64,000 bases of DNA, from NCBI GenBank assembly GCA_977006965.1, contig OZ345363.1, positions 248,001 to 312,000 of the forward strand, written 5' to 3'. Below the pieces are notes generated by a model. The model did no database searches. It had not been told where the DNA came from and saw only the letters and a program-made list of their open reading frames with translations. Of the stretch, positions 29,852 to 41,231 are shown piece by piece (positions within the stretch are counted from its first letter, which is position 1; every line of letters begins with the position of its first letter). This stretch comes from Phymatolithon calcareum. Lineage: Eukaryota; Rhodophyta; Florideophyceae; Hapalidiales. The translations under genes and the position numbers were made by a program.

Positions 29852-31974
29852 CCACAATGGTAGCTTTTTCCGATCCCCCAGGATCGGTACTTTTCCAAGC
29901 GGCTTGCGCCATTCCACTTGTAGGAGTGGACGCTTGAGACGTGGAATTGGCTTGCGAAGTCTTGGGTGCCCAGTGCCAAAAATTATTTCCACTGTCTCCC
30001 AGATCAATTTTTCGCCGGGCACTTCATTATTTGAGGTACGGGAACAGATGTGATTTGGGTTGTTTGTGAAGGTTTCGGTGCCTACACGTCAGCCAGGCCG
30101 GCTCGTCTATGTGGGATCTGGCGATGAACTTGACCACCCACTGCTTTCTCGTTCTTCGCTAGCGGCGGTGGCGTCTGGCCATAGCGTTGCAGCCAAACTT
30201 GTGGGTCCATAGTCAAGGCATTGTAATTTGCGTTGACCCAACCTACCCTGGTTTGGTCCTGCGTGCTGCGGGCTGAGTGAGGGCAGTTCGGTTTTCGGTG
30301 TCCTATCAAGAAGCATAGAAAGAGAATGTCGTCGGACCGGTCTCGAAATGCCACCCAGGGGGTCATATGCTGATGCAGCTCTGCGATGAGGGCTGGGAGA
30401 CCGAGGACGGTGTTGGTATTCGGCCGCTCGGGGTGCTGTACTGATTACCGGCCGTTGTGGGACGATGCATCTGATGGAATCGGGCACAGCAGGAGGCCAT
30501 TGTACGTATTGAGGAGGTTCTCTTCAATGCAATAGCACGCTGAGAACGTAACATGTTTCGTAGGTTAGGGTGGAGCCCTCGCATGAACCGCGTGATGAGC
30601 TCCTTTTGGTTATACACTCCAGCGATCACCCTTTCTTTAGCCACTATACGGTCGGAAAAATTTAGTTCATGTTCGCCAGGCTCTTGAACGATGCGATCGA
30701 GAGCGGTCATGGCATCCTCTGGATACTCATCCTTGGCGTACGTCGGTAAGAACCAGAACCAGTTGACGGCAGCAGGCCAGTTGCCGAATCCACCAAGCTG
30801 AGCTACACCGTTTTCACGGTTCGCATCGAAAGCTTCTTTGGCAGTACCGTCAAGAAAGTTTGGGCAAACTTCTATTGGATTCTTGCCATCGAAAACGTAT
30901 TAGGACATTGTCGAGTCCAGGCGACGTGTGTTAAAACCCACGTTACGGGTCACGCCGTTACGCACCGTCGGGTTCAGGTCATTGAACCGGTATCGACTGT
31001 ACTACAGTGGTTCTGTGAACATGTGGTAGCTAGGGACAATCTCTCGAAAGCCGTCCCGGAACAATAGGGATCGAGTCACTTCAACAGGGAAACGTACTGA
31101 CGTGCTTCGACGGCTGATGAGACCCCGGATAGCAGAAATGCAGCATCGAGACGCGACGTTTGAGCGTTGAGCTCCTGTAGAATCTCATGCATGACACTGG
31201 CGCGGATCCTGTCTTCCAGACCTTGTGTGAAACGTTGAACCACGGCCGTGATAAAATTGACGTACCGCTGATCCGGTTGTTCCGGCCATTGAAAGACATA
31301 GGGGCCCCCAGAACCAAAGGAGTGACTGATACCACGTGATGGACACTCCAAGGGTACTGTTTGTGGTAAAGGGTACATCGAGTGGTCAGGCTTAGAGGTC
31401 ATCTCGACCGGGTGAGTTGCAGGAATATGAATCCCGGGTAGATGTGTCGATGGTGTCTGCTGGCCGTGTGGGGCATACGTCATGGTTAGGGATGCTCGGG
31501 CGTAGGGCACCCTATGGTATTGACCATGAGAAGCGAGTGTGGGTCTTGTAATCGCTGGATGGGTTTGATCAAGGTCCGAAATTGAGTGCGAAAAGTGGTC
31601 TCGATCTTGGTCATCGACAGTGGGACCACAAGACTCTGTGGCATTGTTCGAGGCTGGGACTCGGTCATTCGCCCCTTGTGATCAATTTTCCGTGGCCAAA
31701 GAACGGCGTGGACCACATATCCGGAGTTATTCAGTCTGCCAGGATCCGTGCCGAGGCGAGTGCGGCAATTGAACTAGCAGAACGCCGACCCCTCTTTTTA
31801 TATCCACTCGTCGTTGTCGGGGGACGCGAAGATGTAGATGAGACCGTGCGGTGCGCGGTCTCGAAGATGTTTCTTTCGAAACAACCAGTATATTACAGCT
31901 CCATTTCCTTCCGGACAGAAGTCCAGCAACCGATGAGAAATCCTCAAGGTTAGGCCCTCTAGGTCGGGAGACCA
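29852..31974 (-). pseudogene. LTR family K gag remnant, unit 2
   Basis: Counterpart of 830-3552 without the solo LTR. 31510-31076 is the N-terminal part, 30710-30363 the capsid-like part. The zinc knuckle at 30324-30283 has lost its first Cys: ILFLCFLIGHRKPNC, where unit 1 has ICFLC (two base changes make TGC into CTC at 30322-30324). A primer binding site TGGTCTCCCGACC sits at 31974 downwards, one base from the LTR. Confidence 0.72.
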
Positions 31975-31975
31975 C

Positions 31976-32230
31976 TGTAGTGGAATGAACCACGGAGTCG
32001 TGGACTGTAAACAGGATCGGCTGCGCCATAGAACTCAGTGTGGCAGAATCGAGCGCGTGTAGCCCCGGATAACAGATCTGGAACAAATAAAGAGAAAACG
32101 AACAAAAGAAGAGTGAAGAGAAGTAGAACAAATAGAAAAAGGGGGTGTAATGGATGCGCGATACGCGCCCAGACGAAATGGCGAAGCAAACCCGAAACGG
32201 CAGTACTTTGGAACCCCCAGCTAAGCGTAG
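31976..32230 (-). mobile_element. Truncated 5' LTR of family K, unit 2
   Basis: Starts TGTAGTGGAATGAACC and follows 3554 onwards, but ends at GCTAAGCGTAG near 32230 where the antisense pseudogene begins, about 110 bases earlier in the LTR than in unit 1. The two units therefore have different deletions at the same kind of join. Confidence 0.78.
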
Positions 32231-33340
32231 ACACCCCCTCGTTGTTGACTAATTCGAGAACTTCGAGCTGTTTCTCATGGCATATTTTCCCTACGATTTT
32301 GAAGTTAACTCTAACAATAGTCCGGCGTCTTGATGCCGTCCCTCCACCACAGCCTAGTAGTAGATGCTACACGATCTCCTTGGTTCCTACTGAGCAGGTA
32401 TTACATATAGCGTCGTATTCAACCAAGCCATGTTGGAAAGCTGTTACCAGTGAGCATCATCGTGCGACAAACTAATTGAGGGTTGTTTCAGTGCGCCTGT
32501 GGCTTATATTGAGCTCTGGGGCTAAATATTGTATACTGCTAAGCTTTGTTACCTTGGCTTCGCAGACAAGGATTTGCTGCCGTTCATTTCTATTTAATAC
32601 ATTGCGGACATAGTTCGAGTAAAGTCCGTCTGATGGTTTGTCAAATCTTCCAAGGTTTGTAGAAGCAAATGTTCCTGCTTTCCGGCGACGCTGTGCTTTT
32701 TTGCACTGTCAGAGCTTCCAGTATCAATCATTGACTAAATCTCTTCGCAGTCCTTCTCAATATACTTTGTGCCGATTGAGCATTTAGAATCACTTCTTCT
32801 CGTCCACCTGCGAGCAAGAGGGGACATATCAACCTTAGATACATCAATATTTTCCACAATTGAGTCGCTTCCTGCAGGCGATATCTGTATGTCACTGTGT
32901 GCAGCATTTCCAATGCTTTGCGAATGACCATTGATGTCAGGGCAGCTTTTTTTGGAGAATCCTCCCATGGTTTTATTCTTTTCTTTATGGCGAGATTTAT
33001 TAAAGGTAAAGGTGTACTCCACATCTTAAGGGCCTCTAAGATGCATCGAGTTGGATATCATTTTGGGTGCTCGCGTAACTTCTTTCGTCGAGACTGCGTA
33101 CACACCACTTCACGGCGACACCTGTGTGCCTTTGGCGGAACGTACTTCAATCTCGCATTGTTCAAGGTTCTGGTTCTTCCGACTTTGTGAAGACAAAACA
33201 TAGCGCCATGTGGACACTCCAGCTCCTTTGGCACGCCATGTTTGGCTTGCAACTCCTGGTACTTGCCTATTATTTGGCTTTTTACAAGCATTCTAAGTTG
33301 ATTGCGGAATGTACGGAATTATGACAAGTTGTACATTGCC
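32231..33340 (-). pseudogene. Degenerate LINE-tailed pseudogene, unit 2 block A
   Basis: Counterpart of 3918-5030. 33022-32735 keeps one frame open from a Lys-rich start through DSIVENIDVSKVDMSPLARR and the GTKYIEKDCEEI block, longer than in unit 1. The LINE zinc tail near 32240-32430 is frame-broken and its 3' terminus is lost to the LTR join. Confidence 0.52.
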
Positions 33341-33948
33341 GAATCTTACTGTATATGATGACATTTGTAATGTCTCGGAGGAGCTAATATTTTCCTCCAA
33401 CCAATTTTTTGATTACTTTTTTAGTGGCAAAAAATGTCAATCAACTCAACTTTGCCCAACGTTGCGGACTTTAAACTTCTTTTAAACATGCTAAACAATT
33501 TTCCTTAACACAAGAATCGCGCAGGTCAATACGCAGAAAATGAGGATTCGCGTGGCACATTTTATAATTTTCCAGAAAAAATGGAGTTTTTACTTGCAGA
33601 AAGTTCCTTTTTCAAAAGGTGCCTTCTCTTGTGAAGTCAGTGTTAAACATCCAAACCCATTTTTCCTTATTGCAAGAATCCTGCAGTTTGACTATGTACG
33701 TGGCATATTAATTGTATTTTTATGCAAGTCCCTGTAGTTCATATCTCCTCAAACTTTCTTCTACTGCGATTTGGATGTTAAATGGCAATTGAAGGGTCCT
33801 CGTTCAAATACTGTTTCGTCTGAACTTGTGGTTACAACCAGCCGTTTTGCAACGCCAATTTCAAGAGAGCCCGAAGTCACATGTGGGAGAATAGACCAGG
33901 AGTGGAACGAGAGAAAAATTGGCGGTAGAGATTAGATAGAAAAGAAGG
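33341..33948. repeat. AT-rich spacer with diverged direct repeats, unit 2 block A
   Basis: Counterpart of 5041-5645, with the same TTTAAACATGC-containing direct repeats (33482 and 33641). No gene is seen. Confidence 0.55.
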
Positions 33949-33952
33949 AAAG

Positions 33953-34438
33953 TGTGACACATCAAGGTGTTCCAGAGGTAAAGAGGAGAGACGTAGAGCT
34001 GAGCACAGTACCGTTCGGTTGCTGGAGCGCAGCGCATACACGGCAAAAGCAGAGGCTAATTCACCGTGCCGGTCCCTTCCAATACCCCGACGGTGCTGCA
34101 TTTATTATTCTATATATAAAGGAATTGCAGCAGGACAAGAGTCTACCCATGCATTAGAGAGGGCGCAATGTATGCGGCTCCACGCCCTTGAATGGTCGGA
34201 CATACAAGTGCTCTCAGTTGTGACAAATTCCAAGCGGATATAAGTAAATCCGCAAGTCTGATTCCGAACCGCTTAGGGTGACGCTGACAGTCTGGTCGCC
34301 ACGCACGCACCCGTCAGCGCAAGCAAGGGGGTTTGACCTGTTCGAAAAGAGGACTGCGAAGTATTCCGCGTTGGCGTCCGTTCACCGGCCGCTGCTCGTA
34401 CAGCGATCATCCGGCGCAAGACAGGGTGCAGTGTTACA
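33953..34438 (-). repeat. Gypsy 3' LTR (486 bases)
   Basis: It lacks a segment of about 75 bases that the other LTR and the unit 1 solo LTR have (around ATAGGGGACTGTCAAATACC), a duplication of the GCGATCATCCGGCGCAA region. Otherwise only scattered differences. Confidence 0.93.
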
Positions 34439-34513
34439 GTCCCCGAAAGCTTCAGTAAAGATCTTTTTTACTGCAAAGCTTGACAATTAAACTCGCACTG
34501 GCTTCGTGCTTGT

Positions 34514-36295
34514 TTATTTTATATGGCGCTTGCCGCCCGTGCTCATAACGTCTTCGAGCATTCCTGGCACATCTTGCTGAACTTGATGAACTAGTTCCCA
34601 GGTGTGGTCGTCCTCATCAGACAGTCCTTCCCAAACGACTTGAACTTCAAGATGACCATTGTTTTCGCGAATGTCCTTGAGCTTCTCAGCGGTATGGAAT
34701 TTGCTTTCTGAGTGCTCAGCTGCATCGAGTAGCGATACGTTAACCGTTTTCCCATCCATGTCGACGCGATAAAGTGGAAGTCGGCGAGCATGAACGAGTT
34801 CACGTTTCTCGGTGATTAGATTTTCAACCCCAAACACCCAGTGCGATTTCATTTGCGTTACGCGGCGCGGTCCCCTCCAAAGGTAACGCAGCTTGTGCCC
34901 ATCAGGCGCAGCGCGACGAACGAAAACGAAATCTCCTTCGGTAAAGTTGGCGCGGTTAACATTTGTCCGTAAGTCATGCCTGTCAACATGACGTCGTCGA
35001 GCGGCAGTCGCGCTATCGCTCGCGTCACGATGCATCTGTAGAAGTGCGATTTGCAATTGCTCCACATTGGCGATTCGCCTTGCACGTGGCTCGTCTGCGA
35101 TGAACGCAGATGAGTATATCGCAACAGGTAGTGCGCGGAGAAGTGGTCGGGCAGGGACATGGCCAGTAAAGATCTCAAGCGGGGTCCGGTAAACTCCGGC
35201 AATGTTCTCGTCGCGCAAGACCAGTCTTTTTAGCGGTGCATCATTCAAAACACTCTGCATTTCTTCCGTGATTGCTGGCCAGTCCTGTGGAGCAAGCTTC
35301 CATTCGCTGAGGAGCGCCTTACACGCTCGTAGTACCTCTCGACAGATGCGCTCGACTGATCCGTTCGCCCATGGAGAGTACGCCGTAGTAAAGTGATGGT
35401 TCACGCGCACCGCCAACGTCAGCTCACGTATGAGATTGTTCTTGAAATGTGAGCCTTGATCGGTCACCAACCACTCCGGGGTTTCGAAAACGCCCATCCA
35501 CACACAGAACGCTTCAGCGGCGGCTTCCGCAGTGGCTTCTGCAGTTGGCCAAAGCCATACATAGGAATATATATCGTCTCGTATGATTAAGAGGTACTTT
35601 TTGTTGTCAACGCCTTGTCCCATGTACTGGAAGTCGGTGTGTAGAACTTCATTCGGACGTGAACAATGCAAAGCATGTCCAAGGGGCCGCGGAACAATTT
35701 CGCCGCTGCGGGTGATGATGCAATGTAAGCATCCCTTGACAAGTTCGTCCACATCTTTGTTCACGCTCGGCCACCAGAAATTCTCCTTGATTACGCTCAG
35801 TGCTGATTCCTTGCCGCGATGTCCCACGGTGCTGCAGTGAGCCGCGACGATAATTTTGAGCTGTAGTTCTAAATCTTCCGCAGGTATCCAAATGCACAAA
35901 TTCTGCTTCATGATTCGGTCGTGGTCTTCAAAGTCAAGTTCGGGTGGTCGACTTTCAGCATTCTTCTCCTGTGCTGTACGCATAAGCGCTAAGTCAGGCC
36001 AGACAAAGGAGCCCGCTTCAGGGACTATTTTCTCTGCCCGTTGAAGTAGTACGCTGCAAATTGCTGCTCGGCCAGATGCATCGACACGGTATCCACGAGC
36101 CCAGCGTGTGAGAATGTCTGCGAATACATTGTCCTCGCCCTTGATGTGTTCAATCACGTAGTTGAAGCGAGCCCACCTTTGCACCTTCGAAATAATATGC
36201 CTTCCAAGAGCTGGCTCAATCGAAAGCGGGGCGAAAACGAAAAGCAAGTTGCGGTGGTCGGTGTACACATAGATCCTCGGGTGCCAATTTAGCAT
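34514..36295 (-). CDS. Gypsy RNase H end, integrase and chromodomain (593 codons)
   Basis: Residues 8-20 are the end of RNase H (IYVYTDHRNLLFVF). The integrase has the HHCC zinc site (His153, His159, Cys189, Cys192) and the catalytic Asp221 (LHTDF), Asp279 (VTDQG) and Glu315 (SVERI) in the D,D(57),E(35) layout. The last 45 residues (VQVVWEGL, HTWELVHQV) look like a chromodomain, which in chromoviruses directs insertion to particular chromatin. The frame is intact from 36295 to the stop, but it is cut off from the upstream pol by a frameshift, so it is a 3' fragment of one original gag-pol frame. Confidence 0.9.
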   Translation of the reverse strand: MLNWHPRIYVYTDHRNLLFVFAPLSIEPALGRHIISKVQRWARFNYVIEHIKGEDNVFADILTRWARGYRVDASGRAAICSVLLQRAEKIVPEAGSFVWPDLALMRTAQEKNAESRPPELDFEDHDRIMKQNLCIWIPAEDLELQLKIIVAAHCSTVGHRGKESALSVIKENFWWPSVNKDVDELVKGCLHCIITRSGEIVPRPLGHALHCSRPNEVLHTDFQYMGQGVDNKKYLLIIRDDIYSYVWLWPTAEATAEAAAEAFCVWMGVFETPEWLVTDQGSHFKNNLIRELTLAVRVNHHFTTAYSPWANGSVERICREVLRACKALLSEWKLAPQDWPAITEEMQSVLNDAPLKRLVLRDENIAGVYRTPLEIFTGHVPARPLLRALPVAIYSSAFIADEPRARRIANVEQLQIALLQMHRDASDSATAARRRHVDRHDLRTNVNRANFTEGDFVFVRRAAPDGHKLRYLWRGPRRVTQMKSHWVFGVENLITEKRELVHARRLPLYRVDMDGKTVNVSLLDAAEHSESKFHTAEKLKDIRENNGHLEVQVVWEGLSDEDDHTWELVHQVQQDVPGMLEDVMSTGGKRHIK

Positions 36296-37935
36296 GTAAT
36301 CGAGTCGATCGAAAGTTTGGAAATTTGCAAAGCCTTCCTTTTCGAACGTCGACCAGTTGCGTTCAGCGTGCTTGAACTCGATCCGAGAGAGCCTAGAGGA
36401 TAGTGCTTCTGCTCGCTCAGTGGGAGAGAAAGGGTTTCAGGATCGCATTGAGTGACCACTCTAGACCAGAATCGGTCAGATGCATCCGTAAATATGCAAA
36501 TGGTCTTTTCAGGGTCCGCATATGCCAGGGTAACTGCATTCGGAAGGGTGTCTTGCAATTCAGTGAAGATTTTAGCATGTGCACTTCCCCATGGCAGCAT
36601 ACTTAATGCAATGTTCTTAATCGAGAGCTTCGTGCGCTTCCCGGATTTCGTAAAGGCTTCCTCAAGTACGTCATTCAGTGGAGCGATGCGCCTTGAGAAG
36701 TCCGGTATCGCAAGAGATATCCATCGGCAACAATAGATGAACTCAGATATTGTTGCTGCTGCGACGGGCATGTCTATGGTCCGCAGACCTTCTAAGCGGG
36801 AAGGGTCCATTTTTTAGCCATGCGCAGAGATAATTAGACCGCACCAGTTTTGCTCTTTCGCAAATAGTCTGCATTTGCGCGCAGAGAGGAACAGGTTTTT
36901 GTCCATGTATATTTTTAGGAACTCCTCCAGCTTATCCAAAAGGGTCGTTTCGCTACGAGAATGCAAGTTGAAATCGTCCAACCAGGCTTTAAGGTATTCG
37001 CGTAATTCGGCAAATAGAGGTTCGACCGTACTCTGAAAGTAGGTGACGGCATTAGCCAGGCCTTGTAGTACGCGCGTGGAAGCCATGACGCCTTGTGGTG
37101 TAACGACTGCACATGCAGTGTAGGAGTCCGGGTAGACAGGCAGTTGCCAATACCCGGACACGAAGTCCAAGGTGGCGAAACACGTGCTGCCGGAAAAGTC
37201 CTGCAGCTCGGACTCCAAATGTGGCATGAGCCATGCTTCTTTCACGGATCCGGCGTTGACAGGTCGCAGGCCAACAGTTATCCTGTACTTAGCGCTGCCT
37301 TGCTTGAGTACAAGCAGAGGCGCAGCTTGTCATTCGGCCGTAGGCATGTTGATAAAGAAGTCCATTTCTTTCAGCTTGCTGACGTACTTATTCAGAAAAG
37401 CACGCTGGTCTGCTGAGTTGCGTCGAGCTTTGACTTTCACTGGCCGGCTGTCTGGCTCAAGTTGAATTCGCATAGGCGGTACGTCAGCCGGCGGTAATTT
37501 TCCTAAACGAATTCGGAATACGGGGTAGGTATTGAGCATATCTTTCAGCCGGGATGCACCATCGGGACTAATTCCGTTTGCACGGGCATCGGCTATGAGG
37601 GCTTCGAGTGCTTCGTCCAATTCATCCTTTGGGTTGTCGCCGAGGTCAACATATATGGCACTGTCCTCCAAAAAATCATCTTCCAGCCCGGCAGTACTGT
37701 GAAAGGTGCCCCCAAAGTTGTCACCACGGTCGCGCAGAATGCTGTGTATGGATGTCTGACTGGATATGGTAGCACACGGATCGTCATTCTGTCCATTCTT
37801 CTTTAACACCTCCGGTACATCGACGACTCCATTATAACGGTCCGCCGTAGCTGAGAATAGTACGCGGTTGTTCAGCCCCATGGCCGCCAGAACATCGCGT
37901 GCAATAAAAACATGCTGAACTTCGTCTTCGGTCAC
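36289..37935 (-). pseudogene. Gypsy reverse transcriptase and RNase H, stop-interrupted
   Basis: One frame continues from gag. The RT blocks include FATLDFVSGYWQLPV, LRPVNAG and YLKAWLDDFNLHS (the catalytic box in the form LDDF). RNase H starts with TICIFTDASDRFWSRVVTQ. In-frame stops are TGA at 37330-37332 (where family members usually have Trp before the AAPLLV block) and TAA at 36814-36816. A frameshift follows between about 36380 and 36300. The point-like nature of the lesions suggests that the element was active recently. Confidence 0.88.
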
Positions 37936-37938
37936 GAG

Positions 37939-39252
37939 CTACTGCATGTTGCGCAGAACTAAATTGGTCCCATGAAGCACGCGAAGGAGAAAATCGGCCT
38001 TCAGCTGGCGTTCGCATTCGATACGCTGTGCAGTTGAATGGGCATTGGAAAACGCAAACGGTATTGTGAGTGCCTGAACTTCGATTTTCGGTTTGGATCT
38101 CAAGATGGCTTCCAGAATTGACGGCGGAATGATATTTGCATTACCCCCTTGATCCGCCAGCGCGGTAGCCTGAACAGCACCATCGCAAAATGAAGCTGAG
38201 AAGAGAGACGTATTGTCGGCTACAGACGGACTCTCAACGAGTCCGACGGTTCCATTTTTCTTAGTTTTCGTCTTCGCTTTTCCTTCGGACTTCTGTCGTC
38301 GCTTCTTTAGGCGGTATTCTGCCTTAAGACGGGCTTTCTCCTCCGGTGACGTTATCTCACAATCGTTCACAAAGTGATGGTCATTACAATCCGGGTTAAG
38401 GCACTTGGGGAGTTCGTGTTTGCGTTTGCCATCACTGCTGCTGCCAATCTTAGAAGTCTGCACTTCCGTCCGGTGTCCAGACTTGGTTTTGCTGAACGTC
38501 TCCTTCTTATCTGCTGTAGAAGGAGAAGGTGTGTCCTGCAAACGCCTCGGCACACCGTCACCACTGGCAAGCAATTCTGCAGCAGTAGGCTTGTATCGTT
38601 TAGCGACGCTCATTCGGTCAATGAAGCGTGCCTCTTTTGCCAGTTCACGAATGAAACCGGTAAAATTCTCCAAAAGTTTCTCATTTTCACGTAAGCGCAC
38701 GGTAATGAGCATTCGGTTTCTCAGAAACGGGTCAGTAATACGCTTCAGCACATGCTCCACAGCAAGCTTGGGGTGGTTCTCAGTGAACGCGTTATAGCCG
38801 CACTTTTCCAGAATATTCAAATACTTGTGGACTAGGTTCCACACTTGAGACTCCAGCGAAGTTGTATGATCCGCCCTCTCGAGTTTTACAGCTGCAAGCT
38901 CTTCGTCGATATGGGCAAGGTCGTAATTCTCAGGGCGAACAACGGAATGCTTTTCAGCACACTCCTTAAGGTGTACTTCGGTGATTTCCTCCACCTTTTC
39001 AACGGGCACCCAATCACCGATAATGAACACCTGCAAGATAGCCTTCGAAATCGTATCGCGATACGTAGTAAACGGCATCTCCACGTTCGGATCCTTGTTC
39101 TTCTCGGTAACACGGCGTTCATAGACTTCACGGGCAAGCTTGAAATCCACAAAATCTTTGGTTCTGATACCCATCAAACGAGGGGCTTCAATTGCTTCTA
39201 CAATTGTCTGACGGACAGTGCTTCCACTGCCATCACGATTGGGGGTCTGCAT
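37939..39252 (-). CDS. Gypsy gag and start of protease (437 codons)
   Basis: ATG at 39252. Residues 130-215 are the capsid-like gag core. Residues 284-298 form an unusual metal-binding motif, CLNPDCNDHHFVNDC, wider than the standard CCHC knuckle. Residues 365-375 (ALADQGGNANI) correspond to the aspartic protease active site, with DQG where DSG or DTG is usual. A TAG at 37939-37941 ends the frame, and the same frame goes straight on into pol, so this is either a CAG-to-TAG mutation or a readthrough stop. Confidence 0.88.
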   Translation of the reverse strand: MQTPNRDGSGSTVRQTIVEAIEAPRLMGIRTKDFVDFKLAREVYERRVTEKNKDPNVEMPFTTYRDTISKAILQVFIIGDWVPVEKVEEITEVHLKECAEKHSVVRPENYDLAHIDEELAAVKLERADHTTSLESQVWNLVHKYLNILEKCGYNAFTENHPKLAVEHVLKRITDPFLRNRMLITVRLRENEKLLENFTGFIRELAKEARFIDRMSVAKRYKPTAAELLASGDGVPRRLQDTPSPSTADKKETFSKTKSGHRTEVQTSKIGSSSDGKRKHELPKCLNPDCNDHHFVNDCEITSPEEKARLKAEYRLKKRRQKSEGKAKTKTKKNGTVGLVESPSVADNTSLFSASFCDGAVQATALADQGGNANIIPPSILEAILRSKPKIEVQALTIPFAFSNAHSTAQRIECERQLKADFLLRVLHGTNLVLRNMQ

Positions 39253-39299
39253 CTTTCCAGTCTAGAGCACAGTGAAATTCCCGCGGGTAAAGTAATTAC

Positions 39300-39859
39300 T
39301 GTGACACGTCAAGGTGTTCCAGAGGTAAAGAGGAGAGACGTAGAGCTGAGCACAGTACCGTTCGGTTGCTGGAGCGCAGCGCATACGCGGCAAAAGTAGA
39401 GGCTAGTTCACCGTGCCGGTCCCTTCCAATACCCCGACGGTGCTGCATTTATTATTCTATATATAAAGGAATTGCAGCAGGACAAGAGTCTACCCAGGCA
39501 TTAGAGAGGGCGCAATGTATGCGGTTCCACGCCCTTGAATGGTCGGACAAACGAGTGCTCTCAGTTGTGACAAATTCCAAGCGGATATAAGTAAATCCAC
39601 AAGCCTGATTTCGAAACGCTTAGGGTGACACTGACAGTCTGGTCGCCACGCACGCACCCGTCAGCGCAAGCAAGGGGATATGACCCGTTCGAAAAGAGGA
39701 CTGCGAAATATTCCGCGTTGGCGTCCGTTCACCGGCCGCTGCTCGTACAGCGATCATCCGGCGCAAATAGGGGACTGTCAAATACCCCATGTTCGTGTCC
39801 TTTCACCAGCCGCTGCTAAGACAGCGATCATCCGGCGCAAGACAGAGTGCAGTGTTACA
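39300..39859 (-). repeat. Gypsy 5' LTR (560 bases)
   Basis: Right-hand copy, full length including the extra 75 bases. It contains the promoter for minus-strand transcription by position. Confidence 0.94.
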
Positions 39860-39863
39860 AAAG

Positions 39864-41174
39864 AAAGACAATCCAACCCAAACGACACCTGACAGACTAA
39901 GCGTGTAGACCACCCTCCGAGCACACTCCATAGCCTTGCGTGAACACAAGAGGTCGTGTCGAAGAGCTGGCCCAAAAGACTGCGGAGCGATTATGGTTAT
40001 TTCTTTCTCACGACCGTGAGCCACGAAGTATGGCAGGTTTACTTTCTAACGACCATCGGCTATCAGTCACATTTAATTGTGTGCTTCGTCCAAGGATGAT
40101 GTAGGGTACTTGTTCATCTACAGTATTGCCAGCAACTCTCATAGTTACATGAAATCCAGGAATGGTTATAAAAGGCGATGGCGACTAGCGCCGGAGATAA
40201 AGAGAGAACAAGCTGAAGAAAAAACTAAAACAAACAGGAGATTGATTTCCACCTGAAAGTCGTAATACTGTGCGCTACTTCCTTCAAGGTGGTCGAAGTT
40301 ACCGACAGGTAAATTCATCACCTAAGGTGGTAGGACGCCTTCCATCGTTCTAAGGCCACTACTTGCACCAAGAAGAGGGACCTCGTTTGTTGGTCGGGTG
40401 GGTCACTGATCCATTCGCACGGTCGTGCTTGCGGACCTGTGATTTGCTTCATTGAGAGCGTTGACAGGTCGTGGTGATCAGCCTCGAGCGCGAGGCTGAG
40501 CCGTGTATGGCCAGGAAAGATCCTTGAGGTGGGTGCATATTACAGCAGACTTTGGCGGGAACCAGAAAAAAGCTGCACCGCCCACAAACTAATCCTCAAC
40601 CTTACGGAAACCCAAACAGAATTGGGATCAAGCACCCGTGCGAGGGTACCCTGCGGGATGGACGGGTTCCTTAATAGCAGCGCAGGCGTCGTAATGGCGA
40701 TCGATGAAGAGCAGTGAAACGGAAACAATGGAATAGAATATAGGAAGAGACGAAGACAGTGAACCAGGTAAATAGTGATAGGCGCGACGCGCCAGAAGAA
40801 GATTCGATGTTCGGCTGAAGAACACTTGAGAGCCTTGCAGGAACGCCAGCGGTCGTGCATTTCAGACACGAGCGTAAGCCTTCGCTTCGACTAGGATGGG
40901 TAAGTTCGACAAAATGTCGCCGACGTCGAAGCGATGCGGGAAGAGAATGGAGACGGACGGCGGTGTTGTGCTCTCTACGGCGAACAAGAGTAGACCGACG
41001 ACCTTGGAATGAATGCACTGAAAGGGAAAAAGGGAGCTTGCGGGCGATTGCCTTCGTGTTGGTCTGCATGGCGAAGGTTGTGCTCAAGAAGGGTTGGGAG
41101 AATTCCAATTCCGCGTGGTCGAAGGGATGTACCGGCAAACTTGAGCGTGCGGCGATCCAAGCAATGTAGCGGAG
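39864..41174. other. Shared A/C non-coding region, unit 2 block A, with two empty hAT sites
   Basis: Counterpart of 6217-7503. TATA box at 40167-40173. Carries the empty site of the deleted hAT (GCGAGGGT, 40640-40647) and of the 2.3-kb hAT (ATGTAGCG, 41164-41171). Plus-strand remnant encoding MGKFDKMSPTSKRCGKRMET starts near 40896 and is closed by a stop after about 38 codons. Confidence 0.65.
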
Positions 41175-41231
41175 ATCTGAAGAACTCCCGGGAGTTCTTC
41201 AGATTTCGGGTCGAAGGTGCTGATATCAGCA
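41175..41231. repeat. Pair of palindromes next to LRR-A (unit 2)
   Basis: The 30-base palindrome is at 41175-41204 and the 14-base TGCTGATATCAGCA at 41218-41231, unchanged from unit 1. Here no hAT lies beside them, so they are not part of that transposon. Confidence 0.82.

Larger units (their letters stand above)
33949..39863 (-). mobile_element. Complete Ty3/Gypsy chromodomain retrotransposon
   Basis: LTRs 33953-34438 and 39300-39859, both TGTGACAC to GTGTTACA on the plus strand, flanked by AAAG at 33949-33952 and 39860-39863. The internal part on the minus strand encodes gag, protease, RT, RNase H, integrase and a C-terminal chromodomain in that order, the Ty3 arrangement. The reading frame is interrupted by three in-frame stops and one frameshift. 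The leader between the 5' LTR (right) and the gag ATG is only 47 bases and lacks an obvious TGG primer site. Unit 1 has only the solo LTR at this place. Confidence 0.96.

Noticed and set aside
39253-39299. Standard tRNA primer site for the Gypsy element
   Set aside because: No TGG directly after the LTR; the only TGG in the leader is at its far end.
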